Positions 34,576 to 43,704 of a stretch of DNA of 64,000 nucleotides are shown here, piece after piece. The first letter of the stretch is position 1. Each line of letters begins with the position of its first letter. The notes beneath the pieces were generated by a model. It worked only from the letters and a program-made list of their open reading frames with translations, was not told where the DNA came from and did no database searches. The stretch covers positions 248,001 through 312,000 of the forward strand of contig NZ_CYSF01000006.1 in NCBI RefSeq assembly GCF_001458435.1, given 5' to 3'. The position numbers and the translations under genes are program-made. Source of the DNA: Thalassovita mediterranea. GTDB taxonomy: Bacteria; Pseudomonadota; Alphaproteobacteria; Rhodobacterales; Rhodobacteraceae.

Positions 34576-36234
34576 ATGGCAGACGCAGCCATCCACGGCC
34601 ACGATCATGAAGATGAGCGCAGCTTTTTCACGCGCTGGTTCATGTCGACCAACCACAAGGACATCGGTATCCTATACCTGATCACATCGGCAATCGTCGG
34701 TCTGATTTCGGTCTGTTTCACCGTTTACATGCGACTGGAGCTGATGGAGCCCGGCGTTCAATACATGTGCCTCGAAGGCTTCATGGCTGAACCCTGTACC
34801 CCCAACGGCCACCTGTGGAACGTCCTGATCACCTACCACGGTGTTCTGATGATGTTCTTTGTTGTTATTCCCGCACTGTTCGGCGGTTTTGGCAACTATT
34901 TCATGCCCTTGCAGATCGGCGCGCCGGACATGGCGTTCCCGCGCATGAACAACCTGTCCTACTGGATGTACTTCGCTGGTACCGCCCTGGGTGTCGCTTC
35001 GATGCTGAGCCCCGGTGGCAACGGGCAGCTGGGCTCCGGTGTTGGTTGGGTTCTGTATCCGCCGCTGTCCACCAACGAAGGCGGCATGTCGATGGATCTG
35101 GCGATCTTCGCGGTACACGTTTCCGGTGCCTCCTCGATCCTGGGTGCGATCAACATGATCACCACCTTCCTGAACATGCGTGCCCCCGGCATGACCCTGT
35201 TCAAGGTTCCGCTGTTCGCTTGGTCGATCTTCGTTACCTCGTGGCTGATTCTTCTGTCGCTGCCGGTTCTGGCGGGCGCGATCACCATGCTGCTGACCGA
35301 CCGTAACTTCGGCACCACCTTCTTTGACCCTGCTGGCGGCGGCGACCCGATCCTGTACCAGCACATTCTGTGGTTCTTTGGTCACCCCGAAGTGTACATC
35401 GTGATTCTGCCCGGCTTCGGTCTGGTATCCCACGTGTTCGCAACCTTCGCCCGCAAGCCCGTTTTCGGCTACCTGCCGATGGTATGGGCGCTGATCGCCA
35501 TTGGCGGTCTGGGCTTCGTTGTTTGGGCGCACCACATGTACACCGTTGGCATGTCGCTGACCCAGCAGTCCTACTTCATGCTGGCCACCATGGTCATCGC
35601 GGTTCCGACGGGTGTTAAGATCTTCTCGTGGATCGCAACCATGTGGGGCGGCTCGCTGGAATTCAAAGCGCCGATGCTGTTCGGTCTGGGCTTCCTCGTA
35701 CTGTTCACCATCGGTGGTGTGACCGGCATCGTTCTGTCGCAGGCTGGCGTAGACCGCGCCTACCACGACACCTACTATGTTGTTGCACACTTCCACTACA
35801 CCATGTCGATGGGTGCTGCGTTCACCATCTTTGCCGGTATCTACTTCTACTTCGGCAAGATGACGGGCCGTCACTACAATGAATTTGCCGCCAAGATCCA
35901 CTTCTGGCTGTTCTTCATCGGTGTGAACGTAACCTTCTTCCCGCAGCACTTCCTGGGTCGTCAGGGCATGCCGCGTCGTTACATCGACTACCCAGAGGCA
36001 TTCGCCTACTTCAACAAGATCAGCTCCGTTGGTGCCATGATCTCGTTTGCATCGTTCATCCTGTTCTTCGGCATCGTGATCCACGCTCTGCTGCGCGGCC
36101 GTAAGGTTGAAGAGAACAACTACTGGAACGAATACGCAGACACGCTGGAGTGGACCCTGCCCTGCCCGCCGCCGGAGCACACCTTTGAGACGCTCCCCAA
36201 GCAGGAAGACTGGGACAAGGCGCCCGCGCACTAA
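34576..36234 (+). CDS. ctaD: cytochrome c oxidase subunit I (aa3 type)
   Basis: A 552-residue heme-copper oxidase core with twelve membrane helices. Conserved parts include [10 protein letters not shown] at the N-terminus, [11 protein letters not shown] with the low-spin heme His, [17 protein letters not shown] with the Cu-B His and the cross-linked Tyr, WAHHMYTVG with two more Cu-B His, and [12 protein letters not shown] with both axial heme His. GHPEVY with the downstream Tyr marks an A-type oxidase with D and K channels. It reduces oxygen to water with electrons from cytochrome c. Subunits II and III are not in the window, as is usual in this order. Preceded by an FNR-type box and CAGGAGG. 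Confidence 0.96.
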   Translation: MADAAIHGHDHEDERSFFTRWFMSTNHKDIGILYLITSAIVGLISVCFTVYMRLELMEPGVQYMCLEGFMAEPCTPNGHLWNVLITYHGVLMMFFVVIPALFGGFGNYFMPLQIGAPDMAFPRMNNLSYWMYFAGTALGVASMLSPGGNGQLGSGVGWVLYPPLSTNEGGMSMDLAIFAVHVSGASSILGAINMITTFLNMRAPGMTLFKVPLFAWSIFVTSWLILLSLPVLAGAITMLLTDRNFGTTFFDPAGGGDPILYQHILWFFGHPEVYIVILPGFGLVSHVFATFARKPVFGYLPMVWALIAIGGLGFVVWAHHMYTVGMSLTQQSYFMLATMVIAVPTGVKIFSWIATMWGGSLEFKAPMLFGLGFLVLFTIGGVTGIVLSQAGVDRAYHDTYYVVAHFHYTMSMGAAFTIFAGIYFYFGKMTGRHYNEFAAKIHFWLFFIGVNVTFFPQHFLGRQGMPRRYIDYPEAFAYFNKISSVGAMISFASFILFFGIVIHALLRGRKVEENNYWNEYADTLEWTLPCPPPEHTFETLPKQEDWDKAPAH

Positions 36235-36257
36235 GCGCCTGAGCCACTGAAAACGCC

Positions 36258-36291
36258 AAGGCCCCGGAGTAACGCTCCGGGGCCTTTTCTT
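36258..36291 (+). terminator. rho-independent terminator of ctaD
   Basis: AAGGCCCCGGAG (36258-36269) pairs with CTCCGGGGCCTT (36275-36286) over 12 bp around a 5-base loop, followed by TTCTTT. It ends ctaD transcription before the DUF2244 gene. Confidence 0.88.
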
Positions 36292-36331
36292 TAGCCCTTT
36301 CCTAAAGCGGGCCTCGCCCTACACTTGCCTC

Positions 36332-36844
36332 ATGCCGCATCAATGGTCCCCCTCTCCTAGCGTTCCCGACAGTGCAGTTCCCGCACTGAGCCTGACACCA
36401 TTCCGATCGCTGCCGCGACGCGGTTTTGCCTGGATGATCCTCTTGGCATTTGGGCTTAGTCTGATACCGCTCCTGGGGGTACTCGGGACGATGGCGCTAT
36501 GGGGGCTACTGCCCTTTGTGCTGCTGATGGTGGCTGGCCTTTGGTGGGGACTGGAGCAGTCCTACAAATCCGGCGACATTCTAGAAGAGCTGCACCTGAG
36601 GGGCGACGAACTGTGCCTGACACACAAACCGGTCAAAGGCCCCACACAGGAATGGCGCTGTAACTGCTACTGGGCGCGGGTGGACATGCACGTTTCCGGC
36701 GGCAAGGTCCCGTTCTACATCACGCTGTCCGGCAACGGGCGACAGGTAGAAATCGGCAGTTTCCTGTCAGAGGATGAACGTAAGGTGCTGTTTGGCGAGT
36801 TGAAAGACTACCTGAAGGCCCTTCAGCAAGTACAAGCCCCCTGA
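36332..36844 (+). CDS. DUF2244 membrane protein
   Basis: A 170-residue protein with two closely spaced membrane helices (about residues 33-72) and a C-terminal soluble part containing RGDELCLTHKPVKGPTQEW and NGRQVEIGSFLSEDERKVL. This is the DUF2244 pattern. The family occurs next to ctaD in many alphaproteobacteria, hinting at a link to oxidase biogenesis or function (inference from context). An earlier terminator separates it from ctaD, so it has its own promoter. Confidence 0.8.
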   Translation: MPHQWSPSPSVPDSAVPALSLTPFRSLPRRGFAWMILLAFGLSLIPLLGVLGTMALWGLLPFVLLMVAGLWWGLEQSYKSGDILEELHLRGDELCLTHKPVKGPTQEWRCNCYWARVDMHVSGGKVPFYITLSGNGRQVEIGSFLSEDERKVLFGELKDYLKALQQVQAP

Positions 36845-36927
36845 TCTGCCACGTCCGATTTTTCCCCGCGACATCAGCAGCTGTTTCAGCGATGCTGCCC
36901 CTGTTCTTTTAGGGAAAGATATACTCA

Positions 36928-37821
36928 ATGACGGCACCTGCATTTTCACGCCTGAAACCGATCCTGATGGTGCTGGTGGCGCTTAGCTGCCTCGCCATTG
37001 GCATTGCTGGTCTAAACGGTCGCTCCGATGCGAACCCGTTGATCACCACGGCAGAACATCGCGCACAAGACGTGGCAACCGCGACCGTCGCTGTCTACAT
37101 CTCGCTACGCGCCATCAACGCCGCCCTGTCCACCGCACAAGAGATTGAGATTGGCGCCTCTCTTGGTGGGCAGGCCAGCTTGCAGCCGCTCAAGGTTTTG
37201 GAACCCGTCGATGATACCGTAGAACGGGTCGCTGACGCCCTGTTCCTTGTCGCCGCCGCGGCGGCGTTGGCAACAGTGGGGTTGGGGCCGGTCGCCTCAA
37301 TCGGATTGAGTCTTCTGGGTTTGGGCCTCCTCCTCCGCTCAATGCATACCCTACCGCAGCCGCTCAGCGCGCTAAGCGGCAAAGCCCAACGCTTTGGCCT
37401 GATCCTTGGGGTGGCAATGCCTTTGGTCTTCACCTGTGGCAGCACTTTCGGCACATGGGCGACCGAGGCACAGAGGACCGCCGCACAGGGCGAGATTGAC
37501 CGCGTGGCACAGCAGGCGAACCTGCTGATTGGCAACGGCAAGGACGCGCAGCCTGTCGCCACCAACGTGGCGGAGGATGACGGCTGGTTTTCCTCCATCA
37601 GCAACACATGGAATGATGCCGCCGATGGCGTGCGGGGCGTGTTTGAGAGCAGCCGCCAGTATTTGGATGCAGCAAGCGTTTTTGTGAGTGAGGCGGATAC
37701 AATCCTCCACGCCTCCCTCACCCTGATCGGCGTGTTTGTGCTGCGGATGATAGTCCTACCGCTGTTCCTGCTGTGGGGCGCCATTGCCCTTCTGCGGGGC
37801 GGGGGTGGGCGCAGCGCCTGA
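36928..37821 (+). CDS. hypothetical membrane protein
   Basis: A 297-residue protein I do not recognise. It has an N-terminal membrane helix (about residues 10-29), an amphipathic Ala-rich region, a hydrophobic pair (about 98-135), another helix (about 155-172) and a C-terminal helix (about 262-288). Between the last two lies a soluble loop of ~85 residues rich in Asp, Asn and Gln (IDRVAQQANLLIGNGKDAQ). Function unknown; 83 bp after the DUF2244 gene and probably independent. Confidence 0.65.
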   Translation: MTAPAFSRLKPILMVLVALSCLAIGIAGLNGRSDANPLITTAEHRAQDVATATVAVYISLRAINAALSTAQEIEIGASLGGQASLQPLKVLEPVDDTVERVADALFLVAAAAALATVGLGPVASIGLSLLGLGLLLRSMHTLPQPLSALSGKAQRFGLILGVAMPLVFTCGSTFGTWATEAQRTAAQGEIDRVAQQANLLIGNGKDAQPVATNVAEDDGWFSSISNTWNDAADGVRGVFESSRQYLDAASVFVSEADTILHASLTLIGVFVLRMIVLPLFLLWGAIALLRGGGGRSA

Positions 37822-37848
37822 CCTCAGCGAACAGATAAACCGCAAACA

Positions 37849-37873
37849 CAAAAAAGGGGCCACCCGGCCCCTT
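37849..37873 (-). terminator. rho-independent terminator of yqeY
   Basis: Read on the minus strand, AAGGGGCC (from 37873) and GGCCCCTT (to 37854) close an 8-bp stem on a 4-base loop, followed by TTTTT. It lies 25 bp beyond the stop of the leftward yqeY gene. Confidence 0.85.
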
Positions 37874-37897
37874 CCCTTGTCACAGATCTGATCGCGC

Positions 37898-38359
37898 TTA
37901 GGCGCTCAGGCGGTCCTTAACCATCGGGCCGACGGCGCCGAAGTCCATCTGGCCGGTGTATTGGCCTTTCAGCACGCCCATCACCTTGCCCATATCGCGA
38001 ATCGAGCTGCCGCCAACCTCGGCGATCGCAGCATCCACGGCATTGGCCACCTCATCGTCGTTCAACTGACGCGGCAGAAAGTCTTCGATCACAGCGATTT
38101 CCACCTGCTCACGCTCTGCCAGATCAAACCGGCTGGCCTCTTCGTATTGGCGGGCGCTTTCCTGGCGCTGTTTGACCATTTTGCCAAGGATCGCCAGCAC
38201 ATCCGCGTCGCTGACGCCTTCGTCACGGCCTTCGCCACGGGCGGCAATATCACGGTCTTTGATCGCGGCATTGATCAAACGCAGAGTCGATACACGGGTG
38301 GTGTTTTTGTCTTTCATAGCCTGTTTCATTTCGGCCATGACACGGTCACGCAATTCCAT
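37898..38359 (-). CDS. yqeY: GatB/YqeY domain-containing protein
   Basis: A 153-residue single-domain protein related to the C-terminal tRNA-binding domain of the amidotransferase subunit GatB. Features are RVSTLRLINAAIKDRDI, VLAILGKMVKQRQESARQYEEA and EDFLPRQLNDDEV. Believed to act in tRNA-dependent processes, precise role unknown. Divergent from carA, a neighbourhood kept in many alphaproteobacteria. Confidence 0.9.
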   Translation of the reverse strand: MELRDRVMAEMKQAMKDKNTTRVSTLRLINAAIKDRDIAARGEGRDEGVSDADVLAILGKMVKQRQESARQYEEASRFDLAEREQVEIAVIEDFLPRQLNDDEVANAVDAAIAEVGGSSIRDMGKVMGVLKGQYTGQMDFGAVGPMVKDRLSA

Positions 38360-38568
38360 TTGGTCCCATCCCCAAGGGTTTCCGATAGCCGCTGACCCTA
38401 GCCGTAACCGTTGCCGGTGACAACCGTTGCCTTACGTTCACGGCAAGCGTGCGCGCCACTTGGGCGAAGTGATGCGTAAAACCTGCTCCGCTTGGCTCAA
38501 ACAGCCTTGACCCCCGCCCCCTGCAGCCGTATTACCCGCGCAATTTGCCCACACCGGAGATGAGACAC

Positions 38569-39723
38569 ATGGCCCACGAGCCCGATACCCGCCCCACCGC
38601 ATGTCTTGCCCTTGCTGATGGTACCGTTTTCTACGGTCGCGGATTTGGCGCCACCGGTGTGACGCAGGCGGAACTGTGCTTCAACACCGCAATGACCGGC
38701 TATCAGGAAATCATGACTGACCCCTCTTATGCGGGCCAGATCGTGACCTTTACCTTCCCGCACATCGGCAACACCGGCACCAACCCCGAAGATGACGAAA
38801 CCGGCGATCCGGTTGCGGCTGGCATGGTGGTGAAATGGGATCCGACCGATCCCAGCAACTGGCGTAACGTCGAGGTGCTGGACGACTGGATGGCCAAACG
38901 CGGCCGCATCGCCATCGGCGGCATCGACACCCGCCGCCTGACCCGCGCAATCCGCCAACAAGGCGCACCGCATGTGGCACTGGCCCACGATCCCGAAGGC
39001 AACTTCGACGTTGAGGCGCTGGTTGCAAAAGCGCGTGACTTTGCCGGTCTGGAAGGCATGGATCTGGCCAAGGATGTGACCTGCGCCCAATCCTACAAGT
39101 GGGACGAAATGCGTTGGGCATGGCCCGATGGCTACCCGCGCCAAGAGGCGCCGAAGCACAAGGTGGTTGCCGTTGATTTCGGTGCCAAGCGCAACATCCT
39201 GCGCTGCTTGGCCTCGGCCGGTTGTGACGTGACCGTCCTGCCTGCCACCGCCACCGCAGAAGAGGTGCTGTCGCACAATCCCGATGGTGTGTTCCTGTCG
39301 AACGGTCCCGGCGATCCCGCGGCCACTGGCGAATACGCCGTGCCGATGATCAAAGGCGTTTTGGAAGCAGACCTGCCGGTCTTTGGCATTTGTCTGGGCC
39401 ACCAGATGCTGGCGCTGGCACTGGGTGCCAAAACCATCAAGATGAGCCACGGCCACCACGGCGCCAACCACCCCGTGAAGGAACACGCGACCGGCAAGGT
39501 AGAGATCACCTCGATGAACCACGGCTTTGCAGTGGACGCGCAATCCCTGCCCGAAGGGGTCGAGGAAAGCCACGTGTCGCTGTTTGACGGGTCGAACTGT
39601 GGCATTCGCATCACCGACAAACCGGTCTTCTCCGTGCAGCATCACCCCGAGGCAAGCCCGGGTCCGCAGGATAGCTACTACCTGTTCGAGCGTTTTGCCG
39701 AAAACATGGCCGCACGCGGCTAA
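38569..39723 (+). CDS. carA: carbamoyl-phosphate synthase small subunit
   Basis: A 384-residue glutamine amidotransferase subunit. The N-terminal half has LADGTVFYGRGFGATG and FNTAMTGYQEIMTDPSY; the C-terminal class I glutaminase has the oxyanion SNGPGDP, the nucleophile Cys in GICLGHQ and the His/Glu pair in QHHPEASPG. It supplies ammonia to CarB for arginine and pyrimidine synthesis; carB is not in the window. The ATG at 38569 has GGAGATGAG upstream and is preferred over the in-frame ATG at 38545. Confidence 0.95.
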   Translation: MAHEPDTRPTACLALADGTVFYGRGFGATGVTQAELCFNTAMTGYQEIMTDPSYAGQIVTFTFPHIGNTGTNPEDDETGDPVAAGMVVKWDPTDPSNWRNVEVLDDWMAKRGRIAIGGIDTRRLTRAIRQQGAPHVALAHDPEGNFDVEALVAKARDFAGLEGMDLAKDVTCAQSYKWDEMRWAWPDGYPRQEAPKHKVVAVDFGAKRNILRCLASAGCDVTVLPATATAEEVLSHNPDGVFLSNGPGDPAATGEYAVPMIKGVLEADLPVFGICLGHQMLALALGAKTIKMSHGHHGANHPVKEHATGKVEITSMNHGFAVDAQSLPEGVEESHVSLFDGSNCGIRITDKPVFSVQHHPEASPGPQDSYYLFERFAENMAARG

Positions 39724-39745
39724 AAACGGGCATTGCCTGACACCG

Positions 39746-39761
39746 TTAACCTAATGTTAAC
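39746..39761. promoter_or_regulatory. candidate CtrA box before the glycosyltransferase
   Basis: TTAACCTAATGTTAAC matches TTAA-N7-TTAAC, the CtrA consensus, and is flanked by a further dyad (CCGTTAAC and GTTAACGG with a 5-base spacer). It lies between carA and the glycosyltransferase gene, about 45-100 bp before the possible starts of the latter. It suggests cell-cycle or CtrA-phosphorelay control of polysaccharide synthesis. Confidence 0.5.
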
Positions 39762-39771
39762 GGCAATGAAC

Positions 39772-39807
39772 AAAAATCGCTCCTGTCTGGTACAGGGGCG
39801 ATTTTTT
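39772..39807 (+). terminator. rho-independent terminator after carA
   Basis: AAAAATCGCTCCTG (39772-39785) pairs with CAGGGGCGATTTTT (39793-39806) over 14 bp with one wobble and a 7-base loop, ending in a T run. It terminates carA, yet it abuts the first possible codon of the next gene, so transcripts of the glycosyltransferase must start within or beyond it or read through. Confidence 0.75.
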
Positions 39808-41818
39808 GGTTTCTACGCATTCACCCGATCTGCTGCGGCGCGTCAGCTCTGGCGCTGTGACCATCAACGGCTCAGGCCGCGGTGCATTCCAGGGTGCGGT
39901 GGACCGTCCGCAGCCGCCAAGTGTGGTGCCCAAAAACGCACCCACCGCCCTCGCGCCCCAATTCGGCCAGTATGTTCTGGATCACGGCCTTATCAAAGCC
40001 GCCGAGTTGCTCGCGGCGCAGCAGTTGGCATTGCGCCGTGGAATACCCCTGTTTGACAGCCTTTGCGCATTGCACCCAAACCACGAAGAGACGCTGGCGC
40101 GTTACCATGCCGACTGGTTGGGCCTGCCCTACTACATTGGCGACTGCAGCGACGTTGCACCCGATGTGCTGGCAGGGTTTGACCCACAACGGTGTCTGCG
40201 CTTGTCAGCGCTGCCGCTTTACCGACGGGCTGGAAAACTGCATCTGGCCGTGGCTAATCCGGCCGAATTTGAACCCAAAGCCTTGCGTGCTGATCTGGAT
40301 TGGTCAGATTGCGCTTTGCAATACGCGCCGCGGTCCAGAATTCACGCGCAGGTGCAGGCCATGTGCGACACCCAGCTATCCCTTGCGGCCAGCGCGCGGG
40401 TCGATCTGCACGAAAGCTGCCGCACCTGGGGCCTACGGCCTAACCGGCGCACCATAACACTCGGGTCTGTACCAGTTGCTATGATCGTTTGCTTTGCCTT
40501 TTGGCCGCAGCCGACTTTTCTGGCACTGACACTTTGGGCATTGCTAACATTGGTGCTGGCAGCGACAATGAAAACACTCTCGCTCGCCTCTTTTCTGACA
40601 AGGCCGCGCACGTCCCACAGTGTAGCGCAGCACAGTCCGCTGCCCCATATCAGCGTTTTGGTTCCTCTTTACAAAGAGCCAGAGGTTCTCCCAAACCTAT
40701 TGCGCCGCCTAAACAGGCTCGATTACCCAAATGCGCTGCTGGAGGTTCTGGTTCTGCTAGAAGAAAGCGACCAGATCACACGCACCGCAATGGAGCGTGC
40801 CGACCTACCAATGCATCTGCGTGTGATTATCGTGCCCGATGGCACCCCGCGTACCAAACCACGGGCGATGAATTACGCACTGGATTTCTGCCGTGGCGAT
40901 ATCATCGGAATTTATGACGCCGAAGATGCGCCAGAACCCGATCAACTGCGCAAAGTGGCCGCCGCCTTGCACGACGCGCCCGATGATCTGGCGGGCGTAC
41001 AGGGTATCCTAGATTACTACAACCCACGCCAAAACTGGATCGCACGCTGTTTCACCATTGAATACGCCGCATGGTTTCGTGTGATGCTGCCTGGCATGCG
41101 CCGCTTGGGTTTTGCGATACCGCTCGGGGGCACCACCGTTTTCTGTCGCCGCGATGTCCTGCTCACCCTAGGGGGGTGGGATGCACATAACGTGACCGAG
41201 GATGCAGACTTGGGCATCCGCCTGGCGCGCCACGGCTACCGGATCGAAATGCTGGCCAGCACCACATTCGAAGAAGCAACCTGTCGCCCGCTATCGTGGG
41301 TGCGGCAACGATCACGCTGGTTAAAGGGGTATATCGCCACCTACTTGGTTCACATGCGGTCACCACGACAACTGCTGCACCAACTGGGCGTCTGGCAGTT
41401 TTGCGGCGTACAACTGCATTTCGTCACCGCCCTATCGCAGTTCTTTCTGGCACCATTGTTGTGGAGTTTCTGGATCCTGCCATTGGGGTTTGGCCACCCG
41501 CTGCAATCCGTGGCGCCCGCCCCGCTGCTACAGGCGGTGGTCGTTGGTTTTATCGTTGTCGAATGCCTGACGTTCGCGGTCGCCATCACCGCCTGCCATC
41601 CGCGTGAACGGCGGTATCTATTGCCGTGGGTGCCGACCCTGCACCTCTATTTTCCAATGGCTGTATTCGCCGCCTACAAGGCCTCGATAGAACTGATCAT
41701 TGCCCCGTTCTACTGGGACAAAACGCAGCACGGACATGCGCAGGACACGGCTGATATGTCAGATCAAACGCCGATCCGCCTCCAAGCGGGATCAGCCCAG
41801 CCGGCTGATGTTACGTGA
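39806..41818 (+). CDS. membrane glycosyltransferase family 2 with MshE-N-like domain
   Basis: A protein of up to 670 residues. Residues about 45-190 resemble the MshE/GspE N-terminal domain (QYVLDHGLIKAAELLAAQQL; WLGLPYYIG; LPLYRRAGKLHLAVANP), which in relatives binds cyclic-di-GMP. After a membrane segment (about 225-262) comes a GT2 processive-type catalytic domain (HISVLVPLYKEPEVL; YDAEDAPEPDQL; TEDADLGIRL; RQRSRWLKGY), then three to four C-terminal helices. Probably makes or exports a cell-surface polysaccharide. The start is uncertain: the TTG at 39806 lacks a ribosome site and lies in the carA terminator; GTG codons at 39857 and a little downstream are alternatives. Confidence 0.82.
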   Translation: MVSTHSPDLLRRVSSGAVTINGSGRGAFQGAVDRPQPPSVVPKNAPTALAPQFGQYVLDHGLIKAAELLAAQQLALRRGIPLFDSLCALHPNHEETLARYHADWLGLPYYIGDCSDVAPDVLAGFDPQRCLRLSALPLYRRAGKLHLAVANPAEFEPKALRADLDWSDCALQYAPRSRIHAQVQAMCDTQLSLAASARVDLHESCRTWGLRPNRRTITLGSVPVAMIVCFAFWPQPTFLALTLWALLTLVLAATMKTLSLASFLTRPRTSHSVAQHSPLPHISVLVPLYKEPEVLPNLLRRLNRLDYPNALLEVLVLLEESDQITRTAMERADLPMHLRVIIVPDGTPRTKPRAMNYALDFCRGDIIGIYDAEDAPEPDQLRKVAAALHDAPDDLAGVQGILDYYNPRQNWIARCFTIEYAAWFRVMLPGMRRLGFAIPLGGTTVFCRRDVLLTLGGWDAHNVTEDADLGIRLARHGYRIEMLASTTFEEATCRPLSWVRQRSRWLKGYIATYLVHMRSPRQLLHQLGVWQFCGVQLHFVTALSQFFLAPLLWSFWILPLGFGHPLQSVAPAPLLQAVVVGFIVVECLTFAVAITACHPRERRYLLPWVPTLHLYFPMAVFAAYKASIELIIAPFYWDKTQHGHAQDTADMSDQTPIRLQAGSAQPADVT

Positions 41819-42442
41819 ATCAAGCTTAAGGCGCGTGGTAAACGCCTTGGAAATGTGCTGTTTCAGCGCATCACCCGCGCGTTGCTCGTCACCCGCAGCG
41901 ATCGCTGTGACAATTGCATCGTGCTCGGCCAACGCATCCACACCGCGCCCTTCGGCCGCCAGCGAGGTGGTCGCCATAAGGGCCATCGTCCGGTGAACCA
42001 TATCCAACTGCTGCACCAGGTAGCGGTTGTGAGAGGCCAGATGGATCTGTTTATGGAACCGACGGTTTGCGCGACTCAGGGCGGAAGGATCATCTACCAA
42101 CTGACGGTCTTCTTCGACCATGTCGCGCAGTACGCCCACCTCTTCTTTGGTGGCGTGCCGTGCGGCAAGGCGTGCGGCGAGTGCTTCCAGTTCGGCCCGT
42201 ACAGCATAAAGTTCGCTTAGCTGGTTATGATCCAGCGATGCGACGATTAAGCTGCGCCCGTCACGCGCCAGCAAGGATTGCGTTTCCAAACGCTGAAGCG
42301 CCTCACGGATCGGCGTGCGCGATACACCGAAACGATCTGCCAACTCGCTTTCGACCAACCGATCACCGGGTCTGTAAATGCCGCTGTCGATCGCCTCCAA
42401 GATCAGGCGGTAGGCGTCTTTTTGCGGTTTGGTGTCTGTCAT
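41792..42442 (-). CDS. GntR family transcriptional regulator, FCD subfamily
   Basis: A 216-residue regulator with a winged helix (YRLILEAIDSGIYRPGDRL; ELADRFGVSRTPIREALQRLE) and an FCD ligand domain (LYAVRAELEALAARLAARH; FHKQIHLASHNRYLVQQL). The ATG at 42442 follows GGAGAGG. Its 3' end overlaps the glycosyltransferase end by 27 bp, tail-to-tail. A small dyad ATACAGTAT (42493-42501) lies 50 bp upstream and may be its own operator. Target genes are not evident; no catabolic gene is adjacent. Confidence 0.88.
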   Translation of the reverse strand: MTDTKPQKDAYRLILEAIDSGIYRPGDRLVESELADRFGVSRTPIREALQRLETQSLLARDGRSLIVASLDHNQLSELYAVRAELEALAARLAARHATKEEVGVLRDMVEEDRQLVDDPSALSRANRRFHKQIHLASHNRYLVQQLDMVHRTMALMATTSLAAEGRGVDALAEHDAIVTAIAAGDEQRAGDALKQHISKAFTTRLKLDSRNISRLG

Positions 42443-42492
42443 GGAGCCTCTCCGAAGTGGGCTATGGGGTTGGTTCAGTGGCAAGATGCGAC

Positions 42493-42501
42493 ATACAGTA
42501 T
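42493..42501. promoter_or_regulatory. small dyad upstream of the GntR gene
   Basis: ATACAGTAT (ATAC and GTAT around one base) resembles half-sites of FCD-type GntR operators and lies in the GntR promoter region. Too short to be convincing alone. Confidence 0.3.
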
Positions 42502-42620
42502 CGGCGCACAGTAACGCCCCCGCGCGCAGGATCAAGGCAAACTGGCGGATGAAACCGACCTCTGTGCCGTGCCACAGTCCGCCCCTTGCCCACAGGGGGC
42601 CAAACGCCTAGGTTTCGCGC

Positions 42621-43271
42621 ATGCCGAAACAAGATTTTGCACATGTGGATCAATGGGTCTTTGACCTTGATAACACGCTTTACCCGCCCCACGCCCGCCT
42701 CTTTGATCAGATCGAGGTGAAGATGACCAATTATGTCATGCAGACGCTTGGCGTCGATCAGGCACGGGCAGATTACCTGCGCAGCCACTATTGGGCCACC
42801 TATGGCACCACACTGGCGGGATTGATGCGCGAACATGATGTGGATCCTGGTCCCTATCTGACAGAGGTGCATGAAATCTCGCTGGATCATCTGGAACAGG
42901 ATCACGATCTGGCCGCCCACATCCGCGACCTGCCGGGGCGCAAGATTGTCTACACCAACGGCTCCGCCCCATATGCGGAACGGGTGCTGGCGGCGCGCGG
43001 CCTGACCGGATTGTTTGATGCAATCTATGGCGTAGAACACGCAGATTTCCGCCCCAAACCTGAATTGGAAGCCTTTCAAATGGTCTTTGCCAAAGACGGG
43101 ATCACGCCAGATCGCGCGGCAATGTTTGAAGATGATCCGCGCAATCTGGCCGTGCCGCATCAACTGGGCATGAAAACGGTGCATGTGGCCCCTGATCCGC
43201 ATGATGGCGACCATATCCATCACCACACAGATGACCTGACGGCGTTCCTGCAACGCCTGACCGCGTCCTGA
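42621..43271 (+). CDS. HAD family pyrimidine 5'-nucleotidase
   Basis: A 216-residue HAD phosphatase with motif I FDLDNTLYP (residues 14-22), motif II YTNGSAPYA, Lys in RPKPELEAF and motif IV FEDDPRNL. The segment DNTLYPP and the overall pattern match the pyrimidine 5'-nucleotidase group (SDT1/PHM8-like). It dephosphorylates nucleotides or related phosphates. A C-terminal His-rich stretch (HDGDHIHHHTDD) is unusual and may bind metal or be incidental. Confidence 0.87.
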   Translation: MPKQDFAHVDQWVFDLDNTLYPPHARLFDQIEVKMTNYVMQTLGVDQARADYLRSHYWATYGTTLAGLMREHDVDPGPYLTEVHEISLDHLEQDHDLAAHIRDLPGRKIVYTNGSAPYAERVLAARGLTGLFDAIYGVEHADFRPKPELEAFQMVFAKDGITPDRAAMFEDDPRNLAVPHQLGMKTVHVAPDPHDGDHIHHHTDDLTAFLQRLTAS

Positions 43272-43428
43272 CAAGAGCGATCAGCCCCCCTGACACCCCA
43301 GCGCGGCGCGTTGCCGCAGAGCAGCATTCACCACTGGGGTTCTGGCGGTTACGGGACTATGTGCTTGTCACAAACCGACAGCGGCCCGTAAAGCGCGCCT
43401 CTGCCTTACCCAAGATTGGAGACACGCC

Positions 43429-43641
43429 ATGACCGCAACCGAAGCAAACCTGAACGTAGAAGCCCCTGCCAAAGCAGAGAAAAAGAACTCTGGCGAAATG
43501 ATCGGCTTCCTGTTTGCACTGATCGCTGCGGTTCTGTGGGGCCTGTCGATCTACACCTTTGGTGTGCCCGGCCTTTACATCCCTGCGCTCTGCGCCGTTC
43601 CCGTCCTGTACATCATGCTGATCGTGATCAGCCGCGGGTGA
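43429..43641 (+). CDS. small membrane protein, function unknown
   Basis: A 70-residue protein with a Lys/Glu/Ala-rich cytoplasmic start (about residues 1-24) and two membrane helices (about 26-44 and 46-67). Good GGAG upstream of the ATG. No family recognised with certainty. It lies 63 bp before the ubiH-type gene on the same strand and may be cotranscribed. Confidence 0.65.
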   Translation: MTATEANLNVEAPAKAEKKNSGEMIGFLFALIAAVLWGLSIYTFGVPGLYIPALCAVPVLYIMLIVISRG

Positions 43642-43704
43642 CAGGATGCCGCTTGGACTGCCTGACAGTTAGAGCTAAATTGCCGCTCAACAGGAGGCAG
43701 TCCA

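Noticed and set aside
34672-36231. 519-codon open frame antisense to ctaD
   Set aside because: It mirrors the strongly biased codons of ctaD; composition is His/Gln/Arg-rich with no family motif, and ctaD is certain.
39733-40056. ATG-started ORF over the beginning of the glycosyltransferase
   Set aside because: Different frame from the glycosyltransferase; ends without a domain and overlaps its well-conserved N-terminal region.
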